NCBI RefSeq assembly: GCF_034702125.1
Contig: NC_085869.1
Coordinates: 13,198,907 to 13,262,906, forward strand
Direction: 5' to 3'
From: Engraulis encrasicolus
Lineage: Eukaryota > Chordata > Actinopteri > Clupeiformes > Engraulidae
DNA: 64,000 nucleotides
The notes beneath the pieces were generated by a model. It had not been told where the DNA came from, made no database searches, and saw only the letters and a program-made list of their open reading frames with translations. A program made the position numbers and the translations under genes. Of the stretch, positions 24,012 through 36,460 are shown piece after piece. Numbering within the stretch: the first letter of the stretch is position 1; every line of letters begins with the position of its first letter.

Positions 24012-24542
24012 TGTAGTGGCAACTCCTTCTGATAATGTATGCCACCTGAGGAGCGGGTGAATAAGCAACGAGTCTGACGCGACAAATCTTCCGACACAGG
24101 ATCTTCAAGTTTAAAAACTTTACTTACAAATAAAACATACAAAAACAAAGGAATTCGCTGTCTCTTTCTTAAGTGGTGAAGCTTAACTGGTCATTGATTC
24201 TTTCTTGTTCTAAATGTCTATGCCGTGCGCTGACGGTCAGAAAACTGTATCACCACCACCCGACCTTCTGAATGACAAATGACGCACGCTTTATATACTG
24301 CTGCGTCTCGCACACATTACATGTCACGCTTTATATAGGCTACTGCTGCGTCTCGCACACATTACACATTAGTGACGAAACATTCTCCTATCCAATAATT
24401 AATTAAATAACATTTCTTTCTTCATGAAATTACACACTGTGCATCAAAATAATATTCTTAGAAAATAACAATTCTACTGTATATATGTAAATAATTATTC
24501 TTAATTGCCGAATGAAATGCATTTCTCAATATGGCTCTTACA
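24012..24542 (-). repeat. 5' LTR of the BEL/Pao element
   Basis: A 531-bp LTR that should drive transcription on the - strand. It contains an internal tandem duplication (about 24287-24322 and 24328-24366) of the CTTTATA...CTGCTGCGTCTCGCACACATTAC segment, present once in the 3' LTR. A TATATA-like motif lies in each repeat unit. Confidence 0.92.
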
Positions 24543-24547
24543 AGTGG

Positions 24548-25509
24548 AATCAGGTAAGTGCACCAGGTATCAACATGCTGCAACTGACAATTTTTGACAT
24601 TCCAAAACCTGCATCTATGTAAGTGCTCCATTTTATAGTTGAAATACTGTTAAAAATTCTCAATGAGTACAAGTACTGTACATTCTAAATGCATAGTACA
24701 AAGGAGAGATGGGAAGCTCAAAAGAAAGCACAAAATTAGGATACATGTTTTTTTTTTTTTAAATCTCTGGTGCCATCTAAGACCATGCACCTGGCAGTCC
24801 TCAACAGTTCCAAAACAGTTCCCCAACGGTTACCCAGCGGTTTCCAAACTTTTTCTGGTCTTGTGGCTGATAGTGATGAAGCTTACACCGCCATACAGGA
24901 AAAAAACGAATTTTAAGGATTGAGCATGAGTGAATAAGGGAGTGGGTGAAGATGGAAGGATGCGAGGGACCAGACTTGACTGGTCTTCAGATTGCTTTTG
25001 GAGAACTGCATTGTTTCAGGAGAATAGGGATCAAATCAAATGTTAGAGGTTTTCTGCTCTATTGTGTCATTGAGGATACTATTGGCTAGATTAAATCCTG
25101 CTACGTCTACATAGCAGGTATATTTTTAACTTTCTAAAACTGTAATTTGTGGTATAGGATGGCTCTCAGATCTGTTTCCAAAACCAAATTAATTGGTCAA
25201 TTGTGAGGAGAAGTGGTTCTCTGGCTCCCTACATACTATCTGTGTGGGACTTCGGTTCTGATGTTACATAATCATTGTTTTTAACCTCATAGTGTGCAAG
25301 TGCTGCATTTTGATTGTTTTGAAGGTTTATAATTAAGTTTTTACTGTATGCGCTGCGTATCTCCAACATTGTAAGAATAAAAACCTCCACAAATGTGTCC
25401 TTTTCATATTTTTTCTGTGGTGAAAAAAAATAGGAGATTCCATTCATTCTTGAAATGTTGTTTTCTTTTTTTTGTCTTTTCATGCCTCTATTTTGCAACA
25501 CGACTGTGG
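24548..25509. other. Non-coding DNA, nothing recognised
   Basis: AT-rich sequence without a supported gene. It includes poly-T (about 24749-24760) and short chance frames. Confidence 0.4.
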
Positions 25510-25635
25510 GAGTGAGACAGGAAATGAGTGGGGAGAGAGAAACTGGGAGGGATCTGAAAATTACACTGGCTGGAATCGAACCTCTGTCGCTGGCGCAGCA
25601 ATGCAGTGCCCAGCCACCTGAGTCAGGGTCGGGCC
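25510..25635 (-). mobile_element. tRNA-derived SINE (type 2), minus strand
   Basis: The complement of GGAATCGAACC at 25572-25582 is a perfect tRNA B box (GGTTCGATTCC). The sequence and its GACAGGAAATGAG tail side match the SINE at 57120-57276. The tRNA-like head is partly degraded (it ends near GGGCC at 25631-25635). Confidence 0.65.
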
Positions 25636-25654
25636 GAAATTCCATTCATTAAAC

Positions 25655-26038
25655 CAGTGTTTCTCAAAGTGGGGCATAAGCCCCCCTGGGGGGGGCGCGG
25701 AGGCATCTCAGGGAGGGCGTGTGACATCTAATTTTGGGGTTTTCCCCCCCAAGGAAATGATTTCCTGTCTCACCAATAAGTCAATAAGTTTAAAGCCCTC
25801 ACCAACATTATATGATAAATTGTCATGAATTTGAATTTGAATAAATTGTCATGAACACACATCTGCATTCGACTGCAGTCCCTCTTTGTTTAATATCAAC
25901 AGCCACCTTTCCTTTGATTCTGCGCACCAATAGCAAAATCAGTCTGTGCGAATAGGCTACCTCTGTTGCTTGGGGGGGGCTCGGAAGCATTCAGACCCTC
26001 TGAAGGGGGGAATGATGGAAAAAGTTTGAGAACCACTG
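25655..26038. mobile_element. hAT-like element (CAGTGTTTCTCAAA...TTTGAGAACCACTG)
   Basis: A 384-bp element with inverted ends and a perfect 8-bp target duplication CATTAAAC (25647-25654 and 26039-26046). G-runs lie near both ends. It is non-autonomous and landed 20 bp beyond a SINE head. Confidence 0.8.
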
Positions 26039-26095
26039 CATTAAACCTTGACACAATATATTTCTAGTCATCCAGACTTCAATAGGCCTATAAAC

Positions 26096-26325
26096 GTGAT
26101 TCTCAAACTGTGGCCCTGGGATCACTGGTGGGCGCTGAAGGTATTCCAAGTGGCCCTTGAAATCATTTTCTTAAAAAAAGCAACATAATATTTGTGTGTG
26201 TGTGTGTGTGTGTTTGGTTGTTGTTAGCAATTTATTTGACCAGTATTTTTTATTGGATCAGAGAGCGACCCTGAACATTTTTCAAAATGTTAAGTTGGAA
26301 AAGGTCGGGAACTGCTGGTCTATGC
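26096..26325. mobile_element. Old hAT-like relic with internal (TG)n
   Basis: GATTCTCAAACTGTGGCCC on the left and GGTCGGGAACTGCTGGTC on the right look like decayed hAT ends. A short TG array (about 26192-26213) lies inside. No target duplication is resolved. Confidence 0.35.
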
Positions 26326-27035
26326 CATAGGATGCAATCTTTGATGTGTGTAGCCTGTACTTATTATTTGATCTTCACATGATGATCAGTCTCAATAGTT
26401 GACAAGTATTCACAAATCAAGGGTACAGTTAGGAATACGTTTGGACACAACTATGCACCCAACAGTCCGTTTCCGTTAAATGTGGGTTTTTTTTGTCTTT
26501 CTTCTTTTTTTTGAGAAGCAAAAACATGTCTCAGTAAATTATTAATTGGTCAGCAGTCTTCAGACCGACTATTAGTGAAGCTCCACGGCTTCCCATTCTG
26601 ACTGGAGCTCACTGCACATGACTACAGGTACATGTTATTACATGTGGTCAACTGGACTGGACATCAGTATACTATAGTATTTATGATCAAATATAATGTA
26701 ATTATAATCAATAGGTGATAATTGTTTTGGTATTGTTTTACCATATTTATATTTTCTTATATACAGTATTTATCTCAGTTTATGTATAAAGGTCCTATAG
26801 ATACTATCTTTGTCACTATGTGGCTCCATGTCCCTTCAATAGGATGCACAACTGCTATAAGGGGGAGATGCTGAGCGCTCTTCTTTGTTAGACAGTATAC
26901 TCCAATGCTGGTGCTCTTGAAGTAAAACCAAAGATTCTCTATTCTAAATTAGTGGATGTCCTACAATGTCAACAGACTGCAGGTAATAACATGACCAATA
27001 AGACAAGAGAGAGAAAGAGAGAGAAAAAAGAAAAC
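26326..27035. other. Non-coding DNA, nothing recognised
   Basis: AT-rich sequence with no gene or repeat end recognised. Confidence 0.4.
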
Positions 27036-27779
<744 letters not shown>

Positions 27780-27869
<90 letters not shown>

Positions 27870-27912
27870 TGCAATAATAGACAAACTATAGCCTACTAAT
27901 TGGTAATAAAAA

Positions 27913-27953
<41 letters not shown>

Positions 27954-27954
27954 G

Positions 27955-27988
<34 letters not shown>
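27780..27988. repeat. Paired (CA)n microsatellites
   Basis: CA arrays at about 27780-27867 and 27914-27988, the second interrupted by GCACGCACG. They lie 1 kb before the epha6 start codon. Confidence 0.96.
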
Positions 27989-27989
<1 letters not shown>

Positions 27990-28199
27990 CAGCAGCAGAT
28001 ATGTTGCTGCAGATGTGATGTTATCTGCAGTGACAATTGTATGGTTAAAACTAAATTCTACTATTTTTTTTAATTGTTATTATTATTAATAACATAGCCT
28101 ACATCCGACCACATCACATGCATATTGAATTTGAGGTGTTTAATTTGTACAATATATTTTTCAGGCAATATAACCGTGGCCAAATAATTTAGCCTAGGT

Positions 28200-28975
28200 C
28201 TACTGCCCCCTTACAAGCAATTAATACAATTTCGTTCAATTGAAGAAATCCTTCTGCACTCCAGCTCGTTTCCACACTGTATGGGACCATTCAAACGGCT
28301 GTGAAGTTTTGTATTGTGCTGTCAGCTAACACCCTCTAGCGCCAAACATACTGCACAAAGAGCCAGACAGACCTCCTGCTCAGCTCACCTTCGAAGCATC
28401 TGTATAATTTGCTGCATGCTGGTCTGGGCTATCACTGTGGAGCTCTGCACGTCTAGGTAGCCTACTGTAGGACACGCGAACTTGTTAACGCACAGAGCCT
28501 TCGGAGTTCTGACCAGTTGCAGTCACAAAGAATATCTCGGTTCACCCCAGGAGTCAAATGGACTGGATATCTTCCGTTTTTTGTCTTCCCGGTGGGGTAG
28601 ATAGATGGAGTATCACTCCAAAAAATAAACAACGACTACGGTTCTGATATTCCGAACCAAGATTCGCACATCAGTTGGAGTCGATGTTGACATGTGGAGT
28701 AATTGCCACAGGGGCAGAATCAGTTATATCAGCGGCGAGGCTCGTTGTAGACAAATATGAACTTTGTTACCGTCTTTGCGCCATCCATCTGCATCAGGCT
28801 GAAAGTAATGGAGATCTTTCTTGAATGTTTCGCCTTCACAGTTCTGGCCGTATTATGTATCGACAACTGAGGATGAGAGGACTGTTATCAGGCTTTCCAA
28901 AAATTCAGAGGATATAAAAACTAAGTCTGAAAACATTTACGTGGATATCGCTAAGCTCCGCTCAGCAAGGTGGAT
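28200..28975 (+). promoter_or_regulatory. epha6: Presumed promoter and 5' UTR of epha6, with uORFs
   Basis: The repeat-free 770 bp ahead of the start codon is the expected place for promoter and leader. I see no clear TATA box, and the transcription start cannot be fixed. Three short upstream ORFs lie before the start: 28558-28647 (29 codons), 28684-28824 (46 codons) and 28825-28917 (30 codons). The second and third abut. An in-frame TAA at 28952-28954 shows that the coding frame cannot begin further upstream without splicing. If all three uORFs are in the mRNA they could lower translation of the receptor. Confidence 0.5.
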
Positions 28976-29063
28976 ATGCCAGAGATGTCTTTTGGAATAG
29001 AATTTTGCCTCCTTGTTTTGTTCCTCAAGGCTCATTTCTCAGCATCTGTTCAGAGTAACCAAG
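28976..29063 (+). CDS. epha6: Eph receptor A6, exon 1 (signal peptide)
   Basis: 88 coding bases from ATG at 28976 to the donor GTAAGAG at 29064. The 29 residues have a hydrophobic core (CLLVLFL, residues 11-17) typical of a signal peptide, which would send the receptor to the secretory pathway and cell surface. The exon ends in phase 1 (SNQ + G), and with exon 2 it forms a valine, matching the NNQ-V junction I recall for EPHA6. The upstream in-frame stop at 28952 makes this the first available ATG. A second ATG at 28985 would give a peptide shorter by three residues. Start and exon ends are well supported by the phase match; the residues themselves are poorly conserved, as usual for signal peptides. 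Confidence 0.82.
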
Positions 29064-29576
29064 GTAAGAGTTCCGTTTCACAGTTCTGTATTCCCCACAA
29101 CACTCGCTGTATGACAGTTTGTTGTCTCGATTTCCCTCCATGCTTTGTTGAAGTAGCCAACATCTACAACAAACCATTTGCTCAATTGGCACGTCATTTC
29201 ATCCACCACCGTATTGAAGTTAACCAGGTGACAGTGCTCTGACAGCGCGGTCTGGATACACATGGTCCGCGGCTGTTTTCTAAATGTAGCTATCATAAAT
29301 TTCCCCTCGCCTTCGATGGGTAGTAATTTACACTACTACATCAAAATCTAGGCTATAACTGACCACGACTAGGCTAACAAAATGCACGCGCAGTCTTAAT
29401 TGTTTAATGGGCTTTTAAAAAATGAAGTGTTATTGTGCAGCAACAATGTTCCTAGAATCTGCGACGTCTTCCTTCAAATTGCGCACTCGGGTGCATGAGC
29501 CAAAGTCTTAAGATTTGTATTCTGAGTCGCTGTCAGTGTGACAAAGGCAAACATAAGTCTGTGTCTGGGTAGAGCA

Positions 29577-29661
<85 letters not shown>

Positions 29662-29680
29662 GTCTGTCTGTCTGTCTGTC
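29577..29680. repeat. (TATC)n-(TGTC)n tetranucleotide microsatellite
   Basis: About 21 TATC units (29577-29660) followed by five TGTC units (29661-29680). It is located 514 bp into intron 1. Confidence 0.97.
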
Positions 29681-29828
29681 GAAGACAAGCCAACAATAAA
29701 CTAATAAGACTAATTTTGTACCTTAGATGACATGTTGACATCTTGGTTGCGGTGTAGTGCTCCTTCAGGGTCTTGTAGTTAACAGGTGAAAGGGCTTGAT
29801 ATGAACTTTGAACTTTGTTAGGACCCCC

Positions 29829-30008
<180 letters not shown>

Positions 30009-30368
30009 GTACGCACACATCACGCACACATCTGTCTGCTATCATTCCTTGGTGAAATAGTCCCATTGATTTTAGAGGAGCATGCAGGCAGGAACCACCC
30101 CCTGGTTCTTCTTATATTATTATTGCCTGGTTCAATAAAACTGACTCTGTTGTTTTCTTCTTTTATGTGGAGGCCAGTAATACATAATATCTGTCCTCTA
30201 AATTAGCCCGGGCACTGCCAAAGATTTATGTTATGGCTGAAATATTGTGTGGAGTGGACTGATTGAAATGTCATACCATACCGCACCTCCCTCGTATCGC
30301 GCTTGTGGTTTTGTTGGTCATTTTTGTGATATGAAAGAGCTGAGAGGAAGGGAATAGACATCTCAGTA

Positions 30369-30486
30369 CACAGTAAAAAATGCAGTGTTAATTCAACACT
30401 TAGAGAGTATTCGGGGACCAAATAAACTCTAGGAGGTGTTAAATCGACTCTGTTAGTGTTGCATTAACACTGCAGTTTTTACTGTG
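30369..30486. mobile_element. Palindromic TA-flanked MITE (CACAGTAAAAA ends)
   Basis: A 118-bp element with inverted ends CACAGTAAAAAATGCAGTGT and ACACTGCAGTTTTTACTGTG. It is flanked by TA on both sides (30367-30368, 30487-30488), which fits the Tc1/mariner superfamily. Interior GTGTTAAT/ATTAACAC motifs extend the palindrome. No coding capacity. Confidence 0.7.
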
Positions 30487-31627
30487 TATACTATGGGCTT
30501 TTGCGTTACATTTGAACATTGTCATTACAGTCGCAAAAGCATTATAGACCCTATACAGTGAAAGTTGTGCATGCAGGACCGTTTACGTTGCTTTGTCTTT
30601 ATTCTGCTGATTCTGTTTCAAACTTTGATCTACTGTACAGCGATGGCATGCATTTTAACTCCTGTGCATGGCTTACAGTAAATAAACAACCCAAGACAAA
30701 AGTTGTATTAGCTTGACATGTAGTGTCAGAGTAGTAACCTCCCAAGACTTTCATTTCAGGTGTGGTGGTTTAGATTCAGTGTTTACTGTAAAATGAAACT
30801 TCAACTGAGAATTTCACAAGGGGAATAAGTTCCCTCTGCTCAGGTGGCAAAAAGGTTAAAGAGTGTGTCTTTGCTTTGATATTCGAGACTTGCTCAAGTT
30901 TTTTTTTCTGCATTTGCCTATGAAGCCTTAGCCAGATGAAAACTAGAAACCTAACCCCACTTCTGTAAAATTTCAAATGTGTGCTTATTAGATAGGCTAC
31001 TGTAGGAGGTTTTTTTAAAAGCTTATCTGATGTTAGTATATTCAATGTTACTACTAATATTATTCAGAGTAAAAAATGATCTTAAAAAAACGTATCTGAC
31101 CAAGGCACTCCAAATGAAAAAAGTCTTAATAAGGGCTAATCCTACATGGATATATAAAAATTAAAGCCCACACATGAGGAGCTTACTTTAATATTTTTTT
31201 TCCTCATTTTTTGACCCTGCATGTACAATACCTTTGACTAAAGAGCACACATACCCAAGAAGCCTTCAAATCAATGGATTAAGAGCATGCCATGGTCTAC
31301 AACACTAATACCATTATTCATTTTTGTTTTTATAAAGTTTATAGTAATTATGTTTTCGTGATTCATGCCCAGTTTGCACAGCAGCATGAAGGCTGTAGAA
31401 AGGGACAGGAAAAGCAAGATCAATTATTGTAATACAATGAAATACTATTTTCTTTTTGTAACAATGACAAGATTGATTTTTTTAGATTACCCACCATGAA
31501 TTGGAAATGGAAATGGTGATGTACAAATGTTCATGTCTTGTGAAGACCTGTGTATAGTCTAGTCCTCCCAAGGCAATGAGGTTGGAAGCCTTGTAGAAGT
31601 GCAACTATGAATGAGGAAGATGGAGAG

Positions 31628-31985
31628 TAGGGATGCAAATGATCAATTACATTAATTCACTAATTGTTAGTTGATTGACCTTATCGATCGACTTACGATT
31701 AATTGATAAGCTGCGTTTTTTCCCCAAATTTCAGTGTTTCCCAAAATAAAACCCTGATTAAATATAAACATTAAAATGAGATAAAATCCTGCATTTAAAT
31801 TAATTTATATTCATATTATTTTATTCAAATGCGATTGAAATGTTCCCACTCTTCACACACACTTTGTCATGCCCATTTCACCAAGGTCTCTCGTCTCTCG
31901 TTGGCGATTAATTGCAATATTTTTTTAACCGATTAACGTTTTAATCGACTAAAGCCGATTAATCGATGAGTTGTTGACATCCCTA
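31628..31985. mobile_element. hAT-like MITE rich in ATTAATCG motifs
   Basis: A 358-bp element with inverted ends TAGGGATGCAAATGATC and GTTGACATCCCTA. Flanks ATGGAGAG (31620-31627) and GTGGAGAG (31986-31993) match at 7 of 8. Subterminal ATCGATTAATCG-like motifs occur near both ends. Its terminal nucleotides resemble those of the element at 3414. Confidence 0.75.
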
Positions 31986-32233
31986 GTGGAGAGCACTGGT
32001 CATTTGCTTTCCCACCACATTCTTCCTACTTGTACAATGCAAACCTGAGAGCCTTCAATGGTAGTAGTCCCAGTATGGATATAAGAAAGTACTGTGGTGC
32101 TAAGAACATCAGATATAGATGACATCTTATCCAGTAAATCCATTAGCATCAACGCCTGCTTGTGTTGTTCCTTCCTTTTTGCTTGTCTGCCACACACCAG
32201 GTGCAAGGTTCAGTCAAGGCTAATGACTGAATA

Positions 32234-32615
<382 letters not shown>

Positions 32616-32872
32616 TGGTCCACAGAGTTGTTTTAGGACACTTTAAAAGACAGGGCCCATCACAGAACTGACATTAATTAATTCCCACAATCTGTTTCAA
32701 ATTCTTAATTTTCCTGCACATATTATTGAATCATTCTGCATTCACCATTCAGTTTGGGATAACTGTACTGCTGGTTTATTTGTGTCAGATCTGATTATTA
32801 TTAGTTGCCATGTAAGATGTATTGCACCACTTAGTGGCAAGTGCAGGAACTCATGAACCAACTCAGAACTTA

Positions 32873-33121
32873 AGGGCTCATTCTTTTGAAACTCGCTTGT
32901 CGGTGGACCTGAGTTTGTTCTCCCGACATCCATTGTAAATGTGTTCTATTGCAACAGCTGGAGACAATACAATTGTCTGAAAACACTAATTTAAATAACC
33001 TTGGAGTGCACCGAAGTGCTCCGAGTTTGTGTTTCAGAACCCAGAGTTGAGCACCCGCTCTTTTGCACTTTCCTGAGGTGGAGGCCGGGGTTTCCGACAA
33101 TCGCGTTTCAAAAGAATGCAC
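32873..33121. mobile_element. Probable MITE with TTCTTTTGAAAC inverted ends
   Basis: GGCTCATTCTTTTGAAACTC near 32875 is mirrored by GCGTTTCAAAAGAATGCACC near 33103-33122. The interior also has inverted CTTGTCGG/CCGACAA pairs. The target duplication is not resolved. Confidence 0.5.
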
Positions 33122-33177
33122 CAATACCCAATGAAACCAGCCCAATGTTCCATAACATAGAGATGTATTCACTTTTG

Positions 33178-33431
33178 GGTAACACTTTATTTTAATGGTT
33201 CACTATTACAGTGGATCTACCACATTATATACAATGTAATAACCTGTAACAATATTTAATACCATGTATTACCAGTGTAATACCATGCACCAACCCTAAC
33301 CCTAACCCTAGATGTAAGTACAAAATTGGTACATAGTGTTACACTGGTATTACATGGTATTCAAACATTGTTACACTGCACCTCATGTGGTAGATCCACT
33401 GTAATGGTGACCATTAAAACAAAGTGTTGCC
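33178..33431. mobile_element. Palindromic hAT-like MITE with telomere-like core
   Basis: The whole 254 bp is an imperfect palindrome with ends GGTAACACTTTATTTTAATGG and CCATTAAAACAAAGTGTTGCC. Flanks CACTTTTG (33170-33177) and AACTTTTG (33432-33439) match at 7 of 8. The centre holds three CCCTAA units (33294-33310), identical to the vertebrate telomere repeat. The ends match the MITE at 42660-43020. Confidence 0.75.
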
Positions 33432-33920
33432 AACTTTTGTTAATGAGTAGGCTAATGAATACAATTTTGGCTGGTATGTGTTCGTATGACGATTCACATG
33501 AGGAGACTATCCACCTATACAGTACCAGAGGGTCTGAAGCAATGTGTAGCCTGTGTTACTTATTTACAAGCCAGCAGCAACAAGCAGAATAGTCTATTTT
33601 TGTCCCACATCGTATCCTGCTGAAGCTCCCCAGGGATGGAGCATTTGTTACAATGTGGTGGTCTCATGGGAATGCCAATGCTGCCGGTAGCAGGCAACAA
33701 AAAGTGGTCATGTACGGTCACATATGTAGGCAAACTAATATCCATTTCAATCTATTGTTAATTTATTATAATTCAATGTAAATGATAATAATTATTACTT
33801 TTTATTACATTGATAGAAATGGGAGGATCAAATGTTTGCCATGATATTATTTTTGTGAAGAGTGGAAATGCCAGCTGTTGTTTTAGAATCATCTGTTGTT
33901 GGTTTAAAAATGGCAAACAA

Positions 33921-34225
33921 TAGGGGTGTAAATCAGAGGCTTTGTAGCGATTCGATTCGATATCGATTTCTTAGGCTGATTATTTTCGAGACTTGCAAAT
34001 GCTCCTTGATTCAAATAAAAAGTTCATATCGTTTTTCTTTACAGGCTTGGCTTGTGTGTAAAATGTAAAATGTAAAATGAATGAACAAAGGTTTAAATTT
34101 CGGCATGCATTTTATTTCAGGAACATTATTACACTCACTATTATTATTACTGTATGAGCTAAATAAAATGCCTCACAAAATGAGTAAAATACGGAAAAAA
34201 AAAACGATTACACGTAATCGATTAA
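33921..34225. mobile_element. Decayed hAT-like element (TAGGGGTGTAAATCA)
   Basis: The left end TAGGGGTGTAAATCA followed by GATTCGATTCGATATCGATT and a later ACACGTAATCGATTA motif resemble hAT MITEs of fish. The right terminus is not recognisable. A related fragment with GATTCGATATCG is at 55565-55715. Confidence 0.4.
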
Positions 34226-34412
34226 TAACGTAGACTCTTGTAGACTTTGGAACATTTTCCTTGTATGTCACTCGCTCGTATCACAGCATCACATTGATCC
34301 GTGGCAAAAATGAGGATCATATTGTTGCAGGGCCAAAGGTTGCATACACAAAAAATCCATAGTCTATCTATTGGGTTTACACTTGTCATACTACCTCTCT
34401 TCACACTTACCC

Positions 34413-34758
34413 ACACTCAGCCCCTTCTCTCTCACCGTACTACACACTCAGTCCATTCTCTCTTCACATACTACACACTCAGCCCATTCTCCCTCCACAT
34501 ACAGTACACTCAGCCCATTCTCTCTCAAGATAGTACACTACACACTCAGTCCATTCGCTCTCCACATAGTACACACTAAGCCCATTCTCTCTCAATATTA
34601 TACGCACTCAACCCATTCTCTCTCAACATAGTACACACTCAGTCAGTCCATTCTCAACATAGTACACACTCAACCCATTCTCTCTCAACCTAGTACACAC
34701 TCAGTTTATTCTCTCTCAACATAGAACACACTTCACCCATTCTCTCACAACATAGTAC
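34413..34758. repeat. 31-bp minisatellite, about 11 units
   Basis: Imperfect tandem copies built on CACACTCAGCCCATTCTCTC plus TCAACATAGTA. Units differ by substitutions and small indels, so the array is old. Confidence 0.85.
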
Positions 34759-35307
34759 ACATTATTTTTCTGTGCGGTGTCATGTCAAAGAAGTGCAAGT
34801 ATGCCTCTACAATCTCTTTTTATGTCTTCTTCTTTCTATTCTATTTTGCTATTCTTTCTCGTTTCTCTCTCTTTTCTACTTCTCTTTTTAACTCCATCTT
34901 TAACATTGATGTTTTTCCCATATGTTAAGCACTCTGAGCTGCATGTCTTGAATGATATAGTGCTATAAAAATACAGTTCTTATTAAGTAAAAACACACAT
35001 TACATTAAAGGCTGTCGGTGTGGTGCCAAAAGGTATGAAGAGTGTTGAAAATGAATGTCACAAACTCACATGTTCGCAGATTGTCAGTGTGAACAGCAGA
35101 TCTGAACACACCACTTACAGTAAGACACAGAGAGCAGATGTTGTGCCAATAAATACATTTAACTGTTGTTGCAGCAATCAGACACATACAGAAATGTAGA
35201 ACTATATTTTTAAAAAATGAAAAACTGAAAAATTACAAGTTCAAAAAGCTGTCAATGTTGTAAAATGTCTATGAAACAGACAACTGCTTCAGCAACAAAA
35301 GGGGAAA

Positions 35308-36090
35308 ACAAAATACAAACCCCAACTCTATAGAAGTGAAGTGAAAGTGAAAGTGAAAAAGTGAAAGCCCATTGGGAAACTCCAACTCCCATTGTCATTG
35401 TTACACAGCACTCCACAGCACACAAGTGAACACTGCACAATGCACACAACAAAATTGCATTTATGCCTCACTCGTGCAAGGGGGCAGCCCTCAGTGGCGC
35501 CCCATGGGGAGCAGTGCGGTGGGACGGTACCATGCTCAGGGTACCTCAGTCATGGAGGAGGATGGGGGAGAGCACTGGTTGATTACTCCTGGTTGATAAA
35601 AGGTGGGACACAAGGTAAATTGTGAATAATAACAAAATACTGCCATTTTCAAAATGTCTGAATCTTACATTAGATGGAGAACGCCACAAAGAAAACAAAT
35701 TAGCCATAAAAACTGACCAAAATGATTGTTTTGGGGGATATTCATGAATATGTAAAAACAACACGTCTCAAAAGAGTTGGGACGGGGACTATAAAAGGCA
35801 GCAAATGTCGAGGAAGACTAAAACAAAAGACAATACTTAACAGTTAAATACATTTACCGATGAGATGAATTTGTATGAAAAACAGTCTTAATTCCTTTCT
35901 TGGACATGATTTCACCAGCTTAAACGGTGGGTGTATTCCTTGCCATGTTTTGCAATGTTTTCCTTTCTGTAGTGCTTACAGTGTGACAGGTCTTGACCAA
36001 AAGCCTTGACTTCTGCAACTTCTGCTGACTTCTTTAAGCAAAGGACAGTTTCCCATGTCTTCTGGGTCTATTTCAAGTGAGCTCGGGTGC
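35308..36090. mobile_element. DNA transposon relic (ISL2EU-like) split by a SINE
   Basis: Phrases such as ACAAACCCCAACTCTATAGA, AAGGTGGGACACAAGGTAAA and AAAAGAGTTGGGACGGGG, and a later TTTCCCATGTCTTCTGGG, are typical of a fish DNA transposon group with AAGTTGGGAC motifs. A SINE (35334-35589) interrupts the first 30 bp. The far end is not identified and nothing codes. Confidence 0.4.
35334..35589 (-). mobile_element. tRNA-derived SINE (type 1), 5'-truncated, minus strand
   Basis: Complementary to the body and tail of the full SINE at 49199-49527. It has the GTGAAAGTGAAA tail at low coordinates, then GCAATTTTG-like, GGGGCGCC-like and AGTGCTCTC-like segments in mirrored order. The tRNA-like head is missing. 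Confidence 0.75.
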
Positions 36091-36460
36091 ATAGGAGAAT
36101 GTTAAACCCCTCTATCACATGAAGCATTCTTAATATGGTCAATTTTCAATAGTCAGGATAGTAAACATTACACAGTAAGCACAGGGCAGCGAAACATGTC
36201 CAAATGTATCTGTACTCAGTCCAAAATGGTTAAAAAACATGAAAACGGAAAAATTCCTTTCACAACAAAGCACAGTGTCAGTGCAGCGCATGGAAGGGCC
36301 CGTGAGCAGGAGTCCAAACCAGTGCGCTTTGCAACTTGAACTCGTGTCGAGTTTATTTTCTGCGCGGGCGTGCACTGCGCATCCTATGAACGGACTCCCA
36401 TTGGGACTGGGAAGGCTGGGGCGTGATGCTGATTCCCATGGGTAGAACATGCACGCAGAC

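Larger units (their letters stand above)
16809..24547 (-). mobile_element. Full-length BEL/Pao LTR retrotransposon
   Basis: A complete element of about 7.7 kb on the - strand. LTRs are at 24012-24542 (5') and 16814-17315 (3'), both bounded by TG...CA. The target duplication AGTGG is perfect (16809-16813 and 24543-24547); 5 bp is usual for BEL/Pao. The interior has one uninterrupted Gag-Pol frame and no env-like frame. The purine-rich stretch AGGGGCCGGAAA (complement of 17316-17327) abuts the 3' LTR and fits a polypurine tract. No TGG-type primer binding site follows the 5' LTR. It is antisense to epha6 and lies about 4.4 kb upstream of its start codon. Confidence 0.95.

Noticed and set aside
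23765..24148. 127-codon - strand frame overlapping the BEL/Pao leader and LTR
   Set aside because: It runs through the LTR boundary and contains no recognisable domain; likely incidental to the leader.
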